Part shown: one piece after another, positions 49,380 to 61,012 of the stretch | Layout of the letters: every line of letters begins with the position of its first letter | Numbering within the stretch: the stretch's first letter is position 1 | Origin: Pohlia nutans | Lineage: Eukaryota; Streptophyta; Bryopsida; Bryales; Mniaceae | Assembly: GCA_022496805.1 (NCBI GenBank) | Contig: CM040100.1 | Span: 17,203,009-17,267,008, forward strand | Direction: 5' to 3' | Length of the DNA stretch: 64,000 nucleotides | The notes under the pieces: model-generated | What the model was told of the DNA's origin: nothing | The model's input: the letters and a program-made list of their open reading frames with translations, nothing else | Databases searched by the model: none | Program-made: the position numbers and the translations under genes

Positions 49380-50406
49380 GATTTGCTTTTGGCTTGAATT
49401 GATTACCCTCTTCACATTCAAATTCTTGGTTGGGACGCTAAGTCTCCAGCAATGCACCGTCAACTGACAAACAAAGTCAACCGTTTGTGTCGGTGGAAGG
49501 TGCAAGTTTTGATCGCCACTAGTAAGTAGTGACTAGAGTAGTGAGAGAGAGGCCATGAGTGGTTGCTGTTGGAGTCATCCAGCATTGCAAGCTCATTGTA
49601 AAGTTTGAGGCAGAGTTAGGTTTTGGATGTTAATGTCATTCCGGTGAATCCAACCTGTGTTCACTGTTTAGATGGGTGAAGCTACAATCACTCACTGTGA
49701 GTTGGTGCACAAGAGTTCTAGTGTTGGTTACTGTAATTTGATTGATTCAAAGGGTGTCAAACCTGAAATGCATTTGAGCGATTATCTCCTCCTGGATTCT
49801 CGCCTCATTTGTTGGAAGGTTGCGATTGGTGGTTGTGAATAATCATGATTATGTGTTTTATCCTATCATCAGGTTTGGTCACAAGATAAGCATAACAATA
49901 TTTGAGCTCATTTGTCATGAGAGAAGTTCATGCGAAACCCAAACTCATTCTGGGAAAGAAGTTCTTGCGAAATGCTGGAGCGAAGTAGAGAAGTTTACGA
50001 GAGTTATATATGGGACTTATAATAATCCGGGGCTTCATAAGAAGGGGGTCTCATTTTGATAATCTTCACTTTGATTGGTTGCTTTTTGTGAGTTAATTAT
50101 CTTATCATCAAACAATGAATTATTTCGTAAAGAGGTTTGACACCCCCTATCGTGAAAAATGTTTCATCCTTGATGGTGGATTTTGGCATGCAAGGAAGTG
50201 CCGCACTACCCAACAACACGATTATGTGAAAGTGAAGTTGAGGTAAGCCACTTTGTTTGTGCCACAAATTGGAGGGCACCCTAAGTTTACTACAATATGC
50301 TATATAGTGTACATATCAAATTTGCAAATGTAGGACATTCACATAGTGAGCACAACGTTACACAAAGTCACATGGTATAAATAGGGTGGTTTACCATTGT
50401 TGAAAT
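49380..50406. other. Oxidase 3' flank
   Basis: No further gene recognised; the small ORF at 49820-50059 is not supported. TTTGACACCCCCTAT at 50139 is a lone end related to the 19719-20645 MITE family. Confidence 0.45.
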
Positions 50407-50702
50407 AGGGTATATTTGTTGAAAAGAGTGTTGAATTTGTAAATATTGAGAGTTGTAGGTATCCAATCAAGTGAAGATTTTTGCAATGCGTACATATGTC
50501 AATAATACCAATTTGAACTTCACCAATGTAAATCCAATGTGATAGACTTTGAATTATTCACAATTTTAAACATTGCAATAACCAAAATTTGGTGATCTAC
50601 ATGCTCAAGGGGTTTAAATAACACTTCCCTCAAAATGCATGAAGAATTACATAATAATTCTCTTAAAGAATAAAAGAATAGGAACCTACCTATACAGATC
50701 TA
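50407..50702 (+). repeat. 295-bp direct repeat, copy 1
   Basis: Roughly 95% identical by eye to 52265-52560. It begins within TATATTTGTTGAAAAGAGTG and ends ...GAACCTACCTATACA, so a TG...CA unit is possible. See the paired copy. Confidence 0.85.
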
Positions 50703-51665
50703 GGGGAGGGCCGCAGAAGGAGCCCAGTTCAGTTGAACTTAGCCAGTTGAGATTTTCAACTCTCAGTTGGAAATTTTCAACTAAACTATAGGCCGCACAA
50801 GCAAATTTAATCAATTCAGTTGAAAGTTTTCAACCCTAGTTTGAATGCTTTTCAACTGTAGGCCGCACAGGGAAAACCAGTTGAAAATAAAGAAATAGAT
50901 GGGAAATCATAAACCATCACTATAATTAATATGATTTTTTTCTTTAATATTTTTCTTGTATCTTTTACTTTCATTAATATAACACCATCACTCTAATTAA
51001 TTTAACTTTTAACTTTTGACATATTTTCCAAAATCTACATATTGTCAGCACTTACACTTGACAAGCCTTATGTAGAATTCTATATCTACTTCTAATAATA
51101 TGACCTACCTAAAAGAAAACTAAATAATATAAATCTATCCTTGCAATAGATTGTGTTAGTTCCAAATATAAAAAATATATAAAGAAAAAGCCATATTTGA
51201 CTATTTTCCAATTAATTATAATTAAGATGTACTCAAGGACTTTATATGATACGTTTTTCTATCATCTAACCTTTGGTATAAATATTGTCAATGAAATTAT
51301 TGAATTAGTGTTTTTATTTCATCTTCTTCTTTATGGACTTTTACATTGATGAATTAGAAATTGTTAGTCTAGTTCCAATTTAAGTAAATCGTATGTTTAA
51401 GGCACCGTATTGGTATTTAAATTTCAGTATTTTAATGTAATCATTATATTATTTCAACATTGAATTTTATATTTTGTTCAATATTTTAAATCCTTGAAAA
51501 TATCTTCTTGTGGTAAATATATTTGTTTGATTATGATGTTGAGAAATTTTCTCCCCAAATCACCATATTTGAATATTTTCTCCCCAATTCAACTGAGTCT
51601 CTTTGTGCAACCGAGAAACGCCTCAAGTCTCAACTGAATTGCCCTATGCGCCCCCTGTCGGATCT
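50703..51665. mobile_element. Probable inverted-repeat element between the 295-bp repeats
   Basis: The left part (GGGCCGCAG, CAGTTCAGTTGA) and the right part (inverted GGGCGCATAGGGC, AATTCAGTTGAGA) resemble each other in opposite orientation. Several GGCCGCAC and TTTTCAACT blocks recur near the left end. Boundaries are unsure. Confidence 0.4.
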
Positions 51666-52264
51666 TCTACTCTACGCGATTTCAAAAATAAAGGATGCAG
51701 ATTACGCAATGCCACGACACGAGATTGAATTAGATGAAAGATAAAGGCAAGATGATGATAGGATCAACTCAACGAGGCCAGCCATCGCAGCAAGCGAGGA
51801 GCTCCGGAGCCTCTCATCACGCCTCATATTGTTGTGTTTGTACTTGTTTTTTTCTTTTTTCCAAAACAAGAGGGGTATGTAAGAAGAACCGGTCTATTGT
51901 TGGTTCTTTCCAAATCCTCCCCCATACCCTGATTTTAACATAAGTATGCATATGACAAGGATTGCATACATGGATTATGCCTTCATCTAGAGATTTCAGA
52001 AGTATTTTGACATCATCTGCTTCCAAGCGGTTGCTCACTCTAAACACATGCTCCCGTTTCTCACGAAAGGTGTCTCATATATTTAGGGTGCCCAAGCAAC
52101 ATTCGCAAGATCCACAAAAATGAATTCAGACATTTAGTGTATCACTAACAGATAATGGAATCCCCCCCAACAAAAAATTAAAAAATTAAAAAAATTAAAA
52201 AAATAAAAGTAAAAAATTCTCATACCCATAAGAAACATGCCAATGTACAGTACAAATCATTGTA

Positions 52265-52560
52265 TTTGCTATATTTGTTGAAAAGAGTGTTGTATTTGTA
52301 AATATTGAGAGTTGTAGGTGTCCAATCAAGTGAAGATTTTTGCAATGCGTGCATATGACAATGATACCAATTTGAACTTCAGCAATGTAAATCCAATGTG
52401 ATAGATTTTGAATTATTCACATTTTAAACATTGCAATAACCAAAATTTGGTCATCTACACACTCAAGGGGTTTAAATAACACTTTCCTCAAAATGTGCAG
52501 GAAGAATTACATAATAATTCTCTTAAAGAATAAAAGAATAGGAACCTACCTATACACATC
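52265..52560 (+). repeat. 295-bp direct repeat, copy 2
   Basis: Pair of 50407-50702, same orientation, 1.86 kb apart. The pair might be LTRs of a short non-autonomous retroelement, but no primer-binding site or polypurine tract is clear. Confidence 0.85.
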
Positions 52561-52839
52561 AAATATACAAGAAACTAGACAATAGGGGGTGTCAAATCTC
52601 GCCATTCCTGCTCCACAATTTGCATGTTAGGTACCAAATTGGGCAAGAGGAAACCAGTTCTACGTGTGTGCTTTCCAATCTCCTTAAGTGTAAACTTGCC
52701 CCCATTTTGTACTTGAATAGGCCCTCCTACTCCCAATCGCAAAGCCATTTGCGCTGATCAAAGTACTAGACCTCTTGTACAGACTCTGAAATCGCCTTCT
52801 TCTGCAGGCCACTGATACCTCCACAATACAATTGTAATC

Positions 52840-55800
52840 CTAGACGTCTGTGCTCTGCTTCACATTATCGAAATCATCAACCTCCTCGTTACTCGAGGAG
52901 CCGCAACAGCCTGTGGCAGGCTGGTTGATTCCAAAGAAGCCAACCAGAACCGCAGCCGCGCCGAGAACCCGCAGTGGAGATGGAACCATCCCACGCACTG
53001 AATCCACCACAGCTGCAATGGGGATTTGGATGTTGAGGCCCGCGGTTGCAGCTGTTGGCGTTGTCAGCAACAGAGCTTTAGCCCACAGGTAGTCGCTCAA
53101 CACGTTGTCCAGTAGCCCTGCAAACAAACACCTCCTCTTAGTTCCAATTCTCTCAATTCAGGCCACGCATAATAAAATTCCACTGTGACAACAACCATCG
53201 CCTCCTTTAGCCCTTGTAAGCCTGCACCCTTCATCTTAAAAATCAGAATCGTTTTGACATGCTTGCCCCAAGATTGATTGGCTTTTGAAACCTGGAACTT
53301 TATGAGTATTCTTCTAATCCAAGCACCCTTAATTTTAATGATCAGAATCAACGTGCTTGGCCAAGGTTAATTGACTTTTGAAACTTGGAACTTTATTAAG
53401 CATTCTTCTAAACCTCAATTTTAATGGTCAGAATCAACATCACGTTTTGGCATGCTTAGCCCAAGATTATTTGGCTTTTTAAACTTGAATTTTATGAAGC
53501 ATTCTTATAAACTCATGTTGATTCTTTGCTATGTTATTAATGATAAGCTAGCACGTCAACATACGAACTTTAGTTAAAATATTTGATAGAATCATAATGA
53601 TGGAACCAGATTCTTAAGTGCAACAGAGAATGTTACGAGAACATTAAAAAGAAGAGAGGAGAAACCATAAGATGTTAATGTACCTTTTCCAACTATGAGG
53701 CCAAATTGGGATAAGGTGAGCCGATGAAAAGTGTCCACGCCCGTGAAGTGGAGAATCAACGCCACAGGTCCGAGCAAAAGGGCATTGAAAAGACCTAAAT
53801 AGCCAAAAAACAGGGCTGTACTGGCTTTCCCTTCTCCAGCCTCTTCATCAGGTAATTTCTTCCTTATTAGAGTGCTGTAAAGAGCATAAACCATAGCAGA
53901 AAACAAGCAGAGGACGTCCCCCCACCCTGCTGTCTTAAATGAGCCCCCACTCTCTGTGGAATCTGCCAGAGTCACTGTAATGGTTCCCACCATGCACAGC
54001 AACACACTCACTAGTTTCGTCCACTTGAACTTCTCATTGAGGACTGCCAAGGATAACAAGAAAGTGAAGAGACTGGATGCACTGCTCAAGATCGTGTTCG
54101 ACTGCAGCACAAAAACACAAGCATATTCAGGTGATCCTGCTTTCATTCAGAATCTTGTAATGAGCTTTCTTGTCTCTAATACAATCTACCCTCTATAATA
54201 TGACACTCTATAATATGACGATATTATTATTTCAAGCAATGCACATGCCATAATATTTGAGGGACAACTGTATAGGGTAGACAAGCCATTGACCACACAC
54301 TCCACGCAGCGGAATGGTTGTAAGAAAAGTGATTCCCTTTTATCCACAAAGTCACAAATGTAGAATTGCAAGAATCTTTATTCTTTAACCAACTTTAAGT
54401 CTGAAAATAACTACGTGCAGTTAAGCAGCACTTGTATTTAATGAAATTCTATAAATCGCATGATTCTTGAACAGTTCTTTTCTTGTGGAAGGATTAAGAC
54501 TCAATTATCAATAGTTCTATGTAAGTAGTGTCAAATCACTTAACACAATTTTGAATTTGCTAAGTTACTTAAGACTTCAGGTGTACGGTCAATGGCATGT
54601 TTTCCTCGATTGCAAACGCTCTCTATCTGTTAGTTGATGCTGCCAAAAACCATGAGCCTGCAACCTCACATTGATGATTAAACCCGAAAACTAGAAGTCC
54701 AGAGTATCAACAAAACCATAACATTCTGGGAGACCGCACCTTCCCCACTGTTCACGGTACATTAAAACCTCTTTATTAGGACCCCTAAAATGACGTTCTA
54801 GAATATCTTGCACCCTGGCCACACTATCATTGACTGTAGCACATTTGTCACACATTCAAATACTGTCAGAGTGAAAAAGTTGGAACCCCAGGTGGTAAGA
54901 GATTTGATTATCGCGAATTTTCTTATTGAGAAAGCTTGACAGAGTGAATAGGTGAATTGAGTAAAAAACTGCATGTATTGGCAAACCTTGCTCAAGATGC
55001 ACTAAAAAGTATACGGCAATCCATTTCTTCAAGGGCTTTCTGAGTATAAACTGCAAGGGCTTGCCCGAGGTGTTTAGCCCAGAGAGCCCGAGGAAGAAAT
55101 GAATTGCACTAAGTACTTTAAGAAATTTTGTTGCAAAAAATTCCCCCGAGAAATTCCCAAACATTAATTCTGCATTATTAAGCCACTTGAATCGTATTGA
55201 AAGCTTTCTTAAAGTGCTTAATTCTTTTTGCAAAGGTGCAGAGGCAAATTCTCAAAAATGTTATACATATTTATAAATCTCTATTGCAAACAACTCTCTA
55301 TCCGTTAGTTGATGCTGCCAAAAACATGAGCAAAAGCCATGGTGGCTCTGTATTTTTCCTTCTTGCAATTAATTCGTTCAATTTGTGCCCAAAAAAACAG
55401 ACATGAGCAAAAAACCCTCTTGGATTGATGAATAAACCCTAAAAAGGGGATCCAGAGCATCACCAGGAGATTTGCTTACCGTGACAGAGGTGTATTTGAG
55501 CGACAGGTTGAAGGTGAACTGCGCCAGGAACCAAAAGGGGCAAATCAACAAGCTCACTTGTGCAATCTCGCGTCGGCTCCACTCCCGGTTCGTCGCGTGG
55601 TCCTCCTCCTCCTCCTCCTCCGCAATGATCGAATTAGGGTTTGGCTCCTCCAGCAGGCGCGCAGTCTCCTTGGACATGGAAGGGCTTTTCCATGTGCGGA
55701 AGAGTTTTCCTGCTTCGACGATGGGGAGGTAGACGACGAACAAGGAGTTGCAGATGTAGGAGAGGAGGAAGGGCGAGACGCCGGCCCCGACCACGGACTG

Positions 55801-55884
55801 CACCACGTAGCTGGCGATGATCCAGATGACCGCCACGGCCACCACGTAAAGCATGCCCAGCATCCATCGCCACGTCTTCTCCAT
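52840..55884 (-). CDS. SLC35F5-like EamA / drug-metabolite transporter
   Basis: Integral membrane transporter of the drug/metabolite superfamily; substrate unknown, plant homologues are annotated as EamA-like or SLC35F5-like. Three exons on the minus strand: 55884-55480, 54101-53684, 53117-52840, all GT-AG with matching phases, 366 aa. Hydrophobic helices: WMLGMLYVVAVAVIWIIASY at 7-26, SPFLLSYICNSLFVVYLP, and a Glu-rich cytoplasmic loop EEEEEEDH near 93, then LLICPFWFLAQF. Exon 2 holds ILSSASSLFTFLLSLAVLNE (the EamA duplication point), VLLCMVGTITVTLAD, FSAMVYALYSTLIRKKLPDE and FFGYLGLFNALLLGPVALIL. Exon 3 starts GLLDNVLSDYLWAKALLLTT, highly characteristic of this subfamily. The C-terminus is cytoplasmic-like and acidic. 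Intron 1 contains a partial duplication (54605-54715 versus 55278-55465). Confidence 0.92.
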
Positions 55885-56225
55885 CGCTGCACCGATGATG
55901 CTCTCTGATCGAGTTAAGCCTCTTCAGCCATGAGCTTCAATCACTCTCCCTGCATTGCAATTGTCTGACACAAAATCCCTCTCGCAGACCTCATCAATCC
56001 ATTCTCGAGAGAGCTCAACATGACGAGAGACTTGAGCTTGGTGTTGCTAATGGAATGCAATCCTCGTGTGCCGCAGTTCTGGTGCCAATGCAAAGGCCCA
56101 CTTTACACTTTATTAGGGACCGACCCGATTGCTCATCCATGCTCGGACCGGAGGAAGAAAACAAAAACAAAAGTTTGTCCCTATTTTTAACATGTCCCTA
56201 ATTTTTAACACGTGGGTTTACTTAA

Positions 56226-56447
56226 CCCCTAAACGTCTGAACTTGCCTTTCCGACCAAAAGAACACATTGTATTTTTGTATTTGGAATTAATCCACACTT
56301 TTAATGGGTTTGAGTTCAAAAGAGAAAGTGGAATTTAGATCAATGCAATTCTAATGAGCTACTAAGATCCCAATTTAAAATTTCTTATTTGTAGCAAATC
56401 CCAATTATATGTCAACGTATATACTATCCCCATGGGACGTTTAGGGG
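56226..56447. mobile_element. piggyBac-like MITE flanked by TTAA
   Basis: The ends CCCCTAAACGTC are a 12-bp perfect inverted repeat, with TTAA at 56222-56225 and 56448-56451. 222 bp, non-coding. Same terminal sequence as 16957-17511, different interior. Confidence 0.75.
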
Positions 56448-56451
56448 TTAA

Positions 56452-57832
56452 ACTAATTTACTAGAGTCGCAGATTCCAATTACAGAATTAACCCTTAAGA
56501 AAACACCATTGTAGCCATATATTAGCGAATGGATGTAATTTATCTCAAATAAACTGAAGTATCACATAGTAGATGAAGGATTTTTCATCCAATTTTTTTT
56601 TGTGAAGGCTCTTTGTTGGTCATGTAACCTCTTCGAGTTAAACTAAGCTATTTTCGGATTTTACATGGGGTTCAAGTTAAACTAAGGTCACTTAAGCTAT
56701 TTTTGAAATTTTACATGGAGTCCCAACTACAAAAAAACGGTTCACCACATAGTGTATATTGGATTTTTTGTTTTTTTTTTACTTTAAACTAAATTTGAAA
56801 ATGAGTTCTATAGCATTTGAGCTAAACTAGTAGTAACAAAATAAAGCTTACAAAGCCTAGTTTCTACTCTATTTTTAATTTTTGGAAAACTTTGAAAATT
56901 GAGTGTTTTATTGGAGTTGGAAATTTGGTGGGTATTACTATTGTAGGCAAGTATTCTAAATTTAGATGCACGAATGATTTTCATTTATTGTACTATTCTT
57001 CATTGTAATTTACACCTTAGGTACAAAAATCAGAAGTTTTGAGTACATTTTGTAATTGATATGAATTTTCTTTACAATCACTTCAAAAAATCATAGTAAT
57101 TTCAAATTATCACCAAAATTTATGAAAATTTCATGATTTGTAGTAGACACATAGTTTCATTTACTAAAAATATATAGTTGAATTCTTATCTTATTTATAG
57201 TACCAAAAATTGTGCTAAAATTGAGTGTAACAGGTAAAGCAAGATTCCATGTCGACGATTTGGGGTTAATTTTTTTTTAAAAGGGACCTAGACCTTCTAA
57301 AATGAGAAAACCATAAAACAAGTTGGTACCACGATGGATGTAGCTATGCCCTAGAATCCAATTGTTGGTCCAAAACTAAGACTTAACTAGGTGGATGCAT
57401 GAGATTCAAAAGTGAGGTTTAGCATGAGATAACTCAAATTCAAGCAATCCTATTGGTCAAAATTTATGAAGTTTGGTTTGGTCAACAACTTGATTTAAAA
57501 AAATTATGATCTGCAGTTATAATTTAGAAATATTTGGGTAGATATCACCATTGTTTATAACGTAAATTTTGTAACTTTTTGGGCTATTGGACTATCAACT
57601 TTATAAAAAAAATATGAGTTTTGGCATTTTTACATGTTGAAGAAATTCAACTAAAAAACCACCAATGTATTTCAATTGATACACAAATGATGGAAGTCCT
57701 TATGCTAACTACCACAACTTACTAAAATTATGAAAAATTTCACAACTATTGTATGTTGTTGATAGAAAATCTTTATGCCATGATCAGTTTTGTGATATTT
57801 CCATCCATTCTCTTGCTGTGATTCTTATCGAC
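56452..57832. other. AT-rich geneless stretch
   Basis: No ORF of note and no recognised element, apart from a lone TTAACCCTTAAG at 56490. Confidence 0.5.
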
Positions 57833-57835
57833 TTA

Positions 57836-58289
57836 GGGCCTCTTTACACTAGAGGCGAAAAGCCGTGAAGAGAGAAATTTTAGCCAATGGGAGGCCTAAA
57901 AACCGAGAAAACCAAAGAATGTCACTTTACACCCAAAATTTTCAGTCCAAGGGACGGAAGGAGGAGAAAATGACATGGACAACACTTTTGTCCTTCGTGG
58001 CAAGAAAAGTGGACATTTTTCAAGGCCCCCGGATTTTGCATCAAGCCCACCTCAAGAGGTGGGTCTAACACAAAATCCGGGGGGCATTTTGGCCAAAATT
58101 CTCACAACCAATCATTTTTTATTTTTTAAGAAATATGTAAGAACTTTATTTTAAAAAATCGGCTCTTTATTTTGTGACCCCTTTTCACTTTACACTGTAT
58201 CCAAAGGTCAAAGGTTGGCTTCTCAAGGATGAGCCATGGCCCTTGTGAGGTTTTCTCCACTGCTTCTCGCCTATAGTGTAAAGAGGGTC
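57836..58289. mobile_element. PIF/Harbinger (Tourist-like) MITE with TTA TSD
   Basis: The ends are GGGCCTCTTTACACTAGAGG and, inverted, GACCCTCTTTACACTATAGG, both followed by CGA. They are flanked by TTA at 57833-57835 and 58290-58292. The 3-bp TTA duplication and the GGGCCTCTTT-type end fit Harbinger. 454 bp; its 67-aa ORF is not a transposase. Confidence 0.8.
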
Positions 58290-58349
58290 TTATATTCTAA
58301 CTTTAAGTGACCAACTCCGATTAACAATTCCTTCACAATTATAGTCAGT

Positions 58350-58739
58350 CTATATATCTATTTGCAGGTCTCCAAAATTCTCTAATTCTACGTAGTAGTC
58401 TTTGCACGGATCTCTTTCTCCTTCTGAAAAGTACTCTTCAATAGAAACTCCTTTTGAAGAGATCTCATCGATCACATCTCCTCCTGAAGAGTAGCCTTCG
58501 AACATGACTTCTTCTGAGGAATCATACTCTTCGATCACATGATCTATTTCTACTTTAAAGCAATATTCTTCGTCGACTTCTGAAGATTCCTCAATCTTCA
58601 CATCTCCATCTTCGACTATAGTTTCGAGGGTAGCACGTTCTTCTGCCGCATTTGCATAAGACTCTTCCATCATTGCATCTCCATCTTCAGCTACAGTTTC
58701 GAAGGCACCCTTGTAGTCTTCCGAGGCGTAATTGTCCAT
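58350..58739 (-). CDS. Acidic repetitive small protein, uncertain gene
   Basis: An open frame of 129 aa from ATG 58739 to TAG/TAA at 58350, extendable to 164 aa from 58844. It is strongly acidic, with a repeated motif EDGD...EES at two positions (AEDGDAMMEES, VEDGDVKIEES) and a Glu/Asp/Ser/Tyr-rich C-terminus. An acceptor-like AG directly precedes the shorter start, so it may be the last exon of a split gene. It lies just outside the large TIR element that starts near 58786. Composition rather than homology is the evidence; it may be a gene fragment. Confidence 0.35.
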   Translation of the reverse strand: MDNYASEDYKGAFETVAEDGDAMMEESYANAAEERATLETIVEDGDVKIEESSEVDEEYCFKVEIDHVIEEYDSSEEVMFEGYSSGGDVIDEISSKGVSIEEYFSEGERDPCKDYYVELENFGDLQIDI

Positions 58740-59434
58740 AAACCTATACCAACATACATACAAGTGCGATTTCAACACTAAGCTCATCAGGAATTTCCGA
58801 CCCCACTGATTCTGCACTGATTCAGTGCGTTTATCGTAAAACACTGATTCCGCACGTCATACGTGCATTTAGAAGTGTCGTTACAGTACGGAAGTGACAT
58901 GCATTACTAAGATGTCGATGCAGTGTCTTTTCCGTGATTATCAAAAAAGTATTGTTTCCGCACGGAAGTCGTGCTTGACGGAATCCGTGCGTTAATCGTG
59001 TATCTACTTCACATGACTGATAAGACACGGATAACGTGCAGTTTTAGTTAATGCAAATTCAGTATCGTATACGTATCATATTAATGCCTTTTGTTATATT
59101 CGTGCGATTTCAGTATCTATTATAATGCAAATCATTGTCGTACGACATCCGTGTACAATATTTTAATATATTTTTGGAATCTTTTGGAATCTTTTGGAAT
59201 ATTTCAAAATATTGTATATTATTTTGGAATATTTTGGAATATGTTGGAATATTCCAAGAATCTTCTTTAAATTATACTTCCGGTTTAATTTCCCAAAACA
59301 TTTTTAGATCTACATTTATAGAGTTTAGAAGCAATACACATTAAAATTTCAAAGAAATAACAGTTTATATTTTTAGAATTCAAATTTGGTATTATTGGTT
59401 ATCATTGTACTTTTCATCATAGGAGCAAAAAAAA

Positions 59435-60160
59435 ATAGCTCACAACCACCACGATTTTGGCAAAAAATAAATAAATTCAAAATATTATGAAAAAAATCTT
59501 AGATATAGAAAACGTCCTGTATAATCTAGTGCAAAAAAAAATTTGGAATAAAAGTTTTTTTCACATAGTTAAAAACATTCAAAGTCCGCTGAAAAAAAAA
59601 AAAAACAGCTCACAGCCCTGAATCCCTGATCTGCCATCACGATTTTGGCAAAAATTTAAAAAATTCAAAAAATTATGAAAAAAATCCTAGATACAGAAAA
59701 CGTCCTGCTTAATCTAGTGCAAAAAAAAAATTTGGAAAAAAAGTTTTTTTCACATAGTTAAAAGCATTCAAAGTCCGCTGAAAAAAAAAAAACAGCTCAC
59801 AGCCCTGAATCCCTGATCTGCCATCACGATTTTGGCAAAAATTTAAAAAATTCAAAAAATTATGAAAAAAATCCTAGATACAGAAAACGTCCTGCATAAT
59901 CTAGTGCAAAAAAAAAATTTGGAAAAAAAGTTTTTTTCACATAGTTAAAAACATTCAAAGTCCGTTGAAAAAAAAAAAACAGCTCACAGCCCTGAATCCC
60001 TGATCTGCCATCACGATTTTGGAAAAAATTTAAAAAATTCAAAAAATTATGAAAAAAATCCTAGATATAGAAAATGTCCTGTATAATCTAGTGCAAAAAA
60101 AAATTTGGAAAAAAAGTTTTTTTCACATAGTTAAAAACATTCAAAGTCCGCTGAAAAAAG
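59435..60160 (+). repeat. Tandem array, 187-bp unit, about four copies
   Basis: CAGCTCACAGCCCTG starts at 59606, 59793 and 59980, exactly 187 apart. A diverged first unit begins about 59435. Units contain ATCACGATTTTGGCAAAAA, ATCCTAGATACAGAAAACGT and CATTCAAAGTCCGCTG. It is inside the 1.95-kb TIR element. Confidence 0.9.
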
Positions 60161-60199
60161 AAGTTTGATAATTACCAAAAGAGTTCCATTCTACACATG

Positions 60200-60365
60200 A
60201 AGAGTTTGAGGTGGTTCGGTGGTTGGGAACTTGATTGGCAACCGGAAGGTTGAGAGTTCAAATCCCACCGCTGGCGATATAGAGCTTAGGAAGCCAAAGC
60301 TATGGTGGGCCCCACCGCATGTGTGGGCAATTTCCGTGTAATTGAAGTGGGTAGCGAGGAAAGTA
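60200..60365 (+). mobile_element. tRNA-derived SINE
   Basis: Pol III box A-like TGGTTCGGTGG at 60212-60222 and box B-like GAGTTCAAATCCC at 60253-60265, with tRNA-like spacing. A non-tRNA body follows (GTGGGCCCCACCGC) and the tail ends GTGGGTAGCGAGGA. It is not an intact tRNA, having no paired acceptor stem. Confidence 0.65.
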
Positions 60366-60838
60366 ATTATTTTATATTTTCTATTATTTTCTATTTTTTA
60401 ATAATATTATTTTGATCAAATTTAGATATAAAAAGAAAAAAAATCTAGATATGGAAAAGATGATGTCGCACGAAAAACGCACTGAATCAGTGTAGTTTTA
60501 AAGACGATTAAAACACGACATTTGACGACTATAAACAGTGCTGAATTCATACGTTTTCAATGGATGTATCAATCGTGTCGAATCAGTACTATATCCGCTT
60601 GTACGAACATCGTGTCATATCAGTGTAGTTGCGATGAATGACGCAACGATGCGGAATCAGTGCGAAAATCGTACGAACCCTTGAAATATCGGAAATCGCA
60701 CTGAATCAGTGCAGAATCAGTGGGGTCCGAAATTCCTGATGCTGGTCGATGCATTGTCATCTAACTTCCAAATTCCGGGATACTTTGATCAATATAATTG
60801 GTTAGATTCAAGTATTCAACTGGACTCAAAGAAAAACA

Positions 60839-61012
60839 AGTAGCTACGCTACGAGGAGCTCTGACCGGAATAGAACAAGTGAAGGACAAGAATGCATTTC
60901 AGTGGAATCATGGATGGAATATATTTGCTATAGTGGTATTTAGCCAAAAAAAAATGAGTGTCCCTGCAATGCCTCTTTCCTACGGTCAGAGCCAACAAAC
61001 AGAAACTGTCGA
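60839..61012. repeat. Dispersed repeat, inverted relative to 42205-42392
   Basis: Reverse-complement match to 42205-42392. The ORF at 60798-61109 overlapping it is not supported as a gene. Confidence 0.75.

Larger units (their letters stand above)
58786..60738. mobile_element. 1.95-kb non-autonomous TIR element
   Basis: The ends are inverted repeats of about 40 bp: CATCAGGAATTTC, one or two variable bases, then GACCCCACTGATTCTGCACT continuing GATTCAGTGCG on both sides. Beyond them the subterminal zones on both sides are rich in CACTGAT, CGTGC and GCAC motifs. The interior holds the 187-bp tandem array and a SINE. There is no transposase, and no clear TSD beyond the palindromic ends. Confidence 0.65.

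Noticed and set aside
60200..60275. Functional tRNA gene
   Set aside because: Box A and B are present, but there is no paired acceptor stem or proper anticodon arm; better explained as a SINE head.
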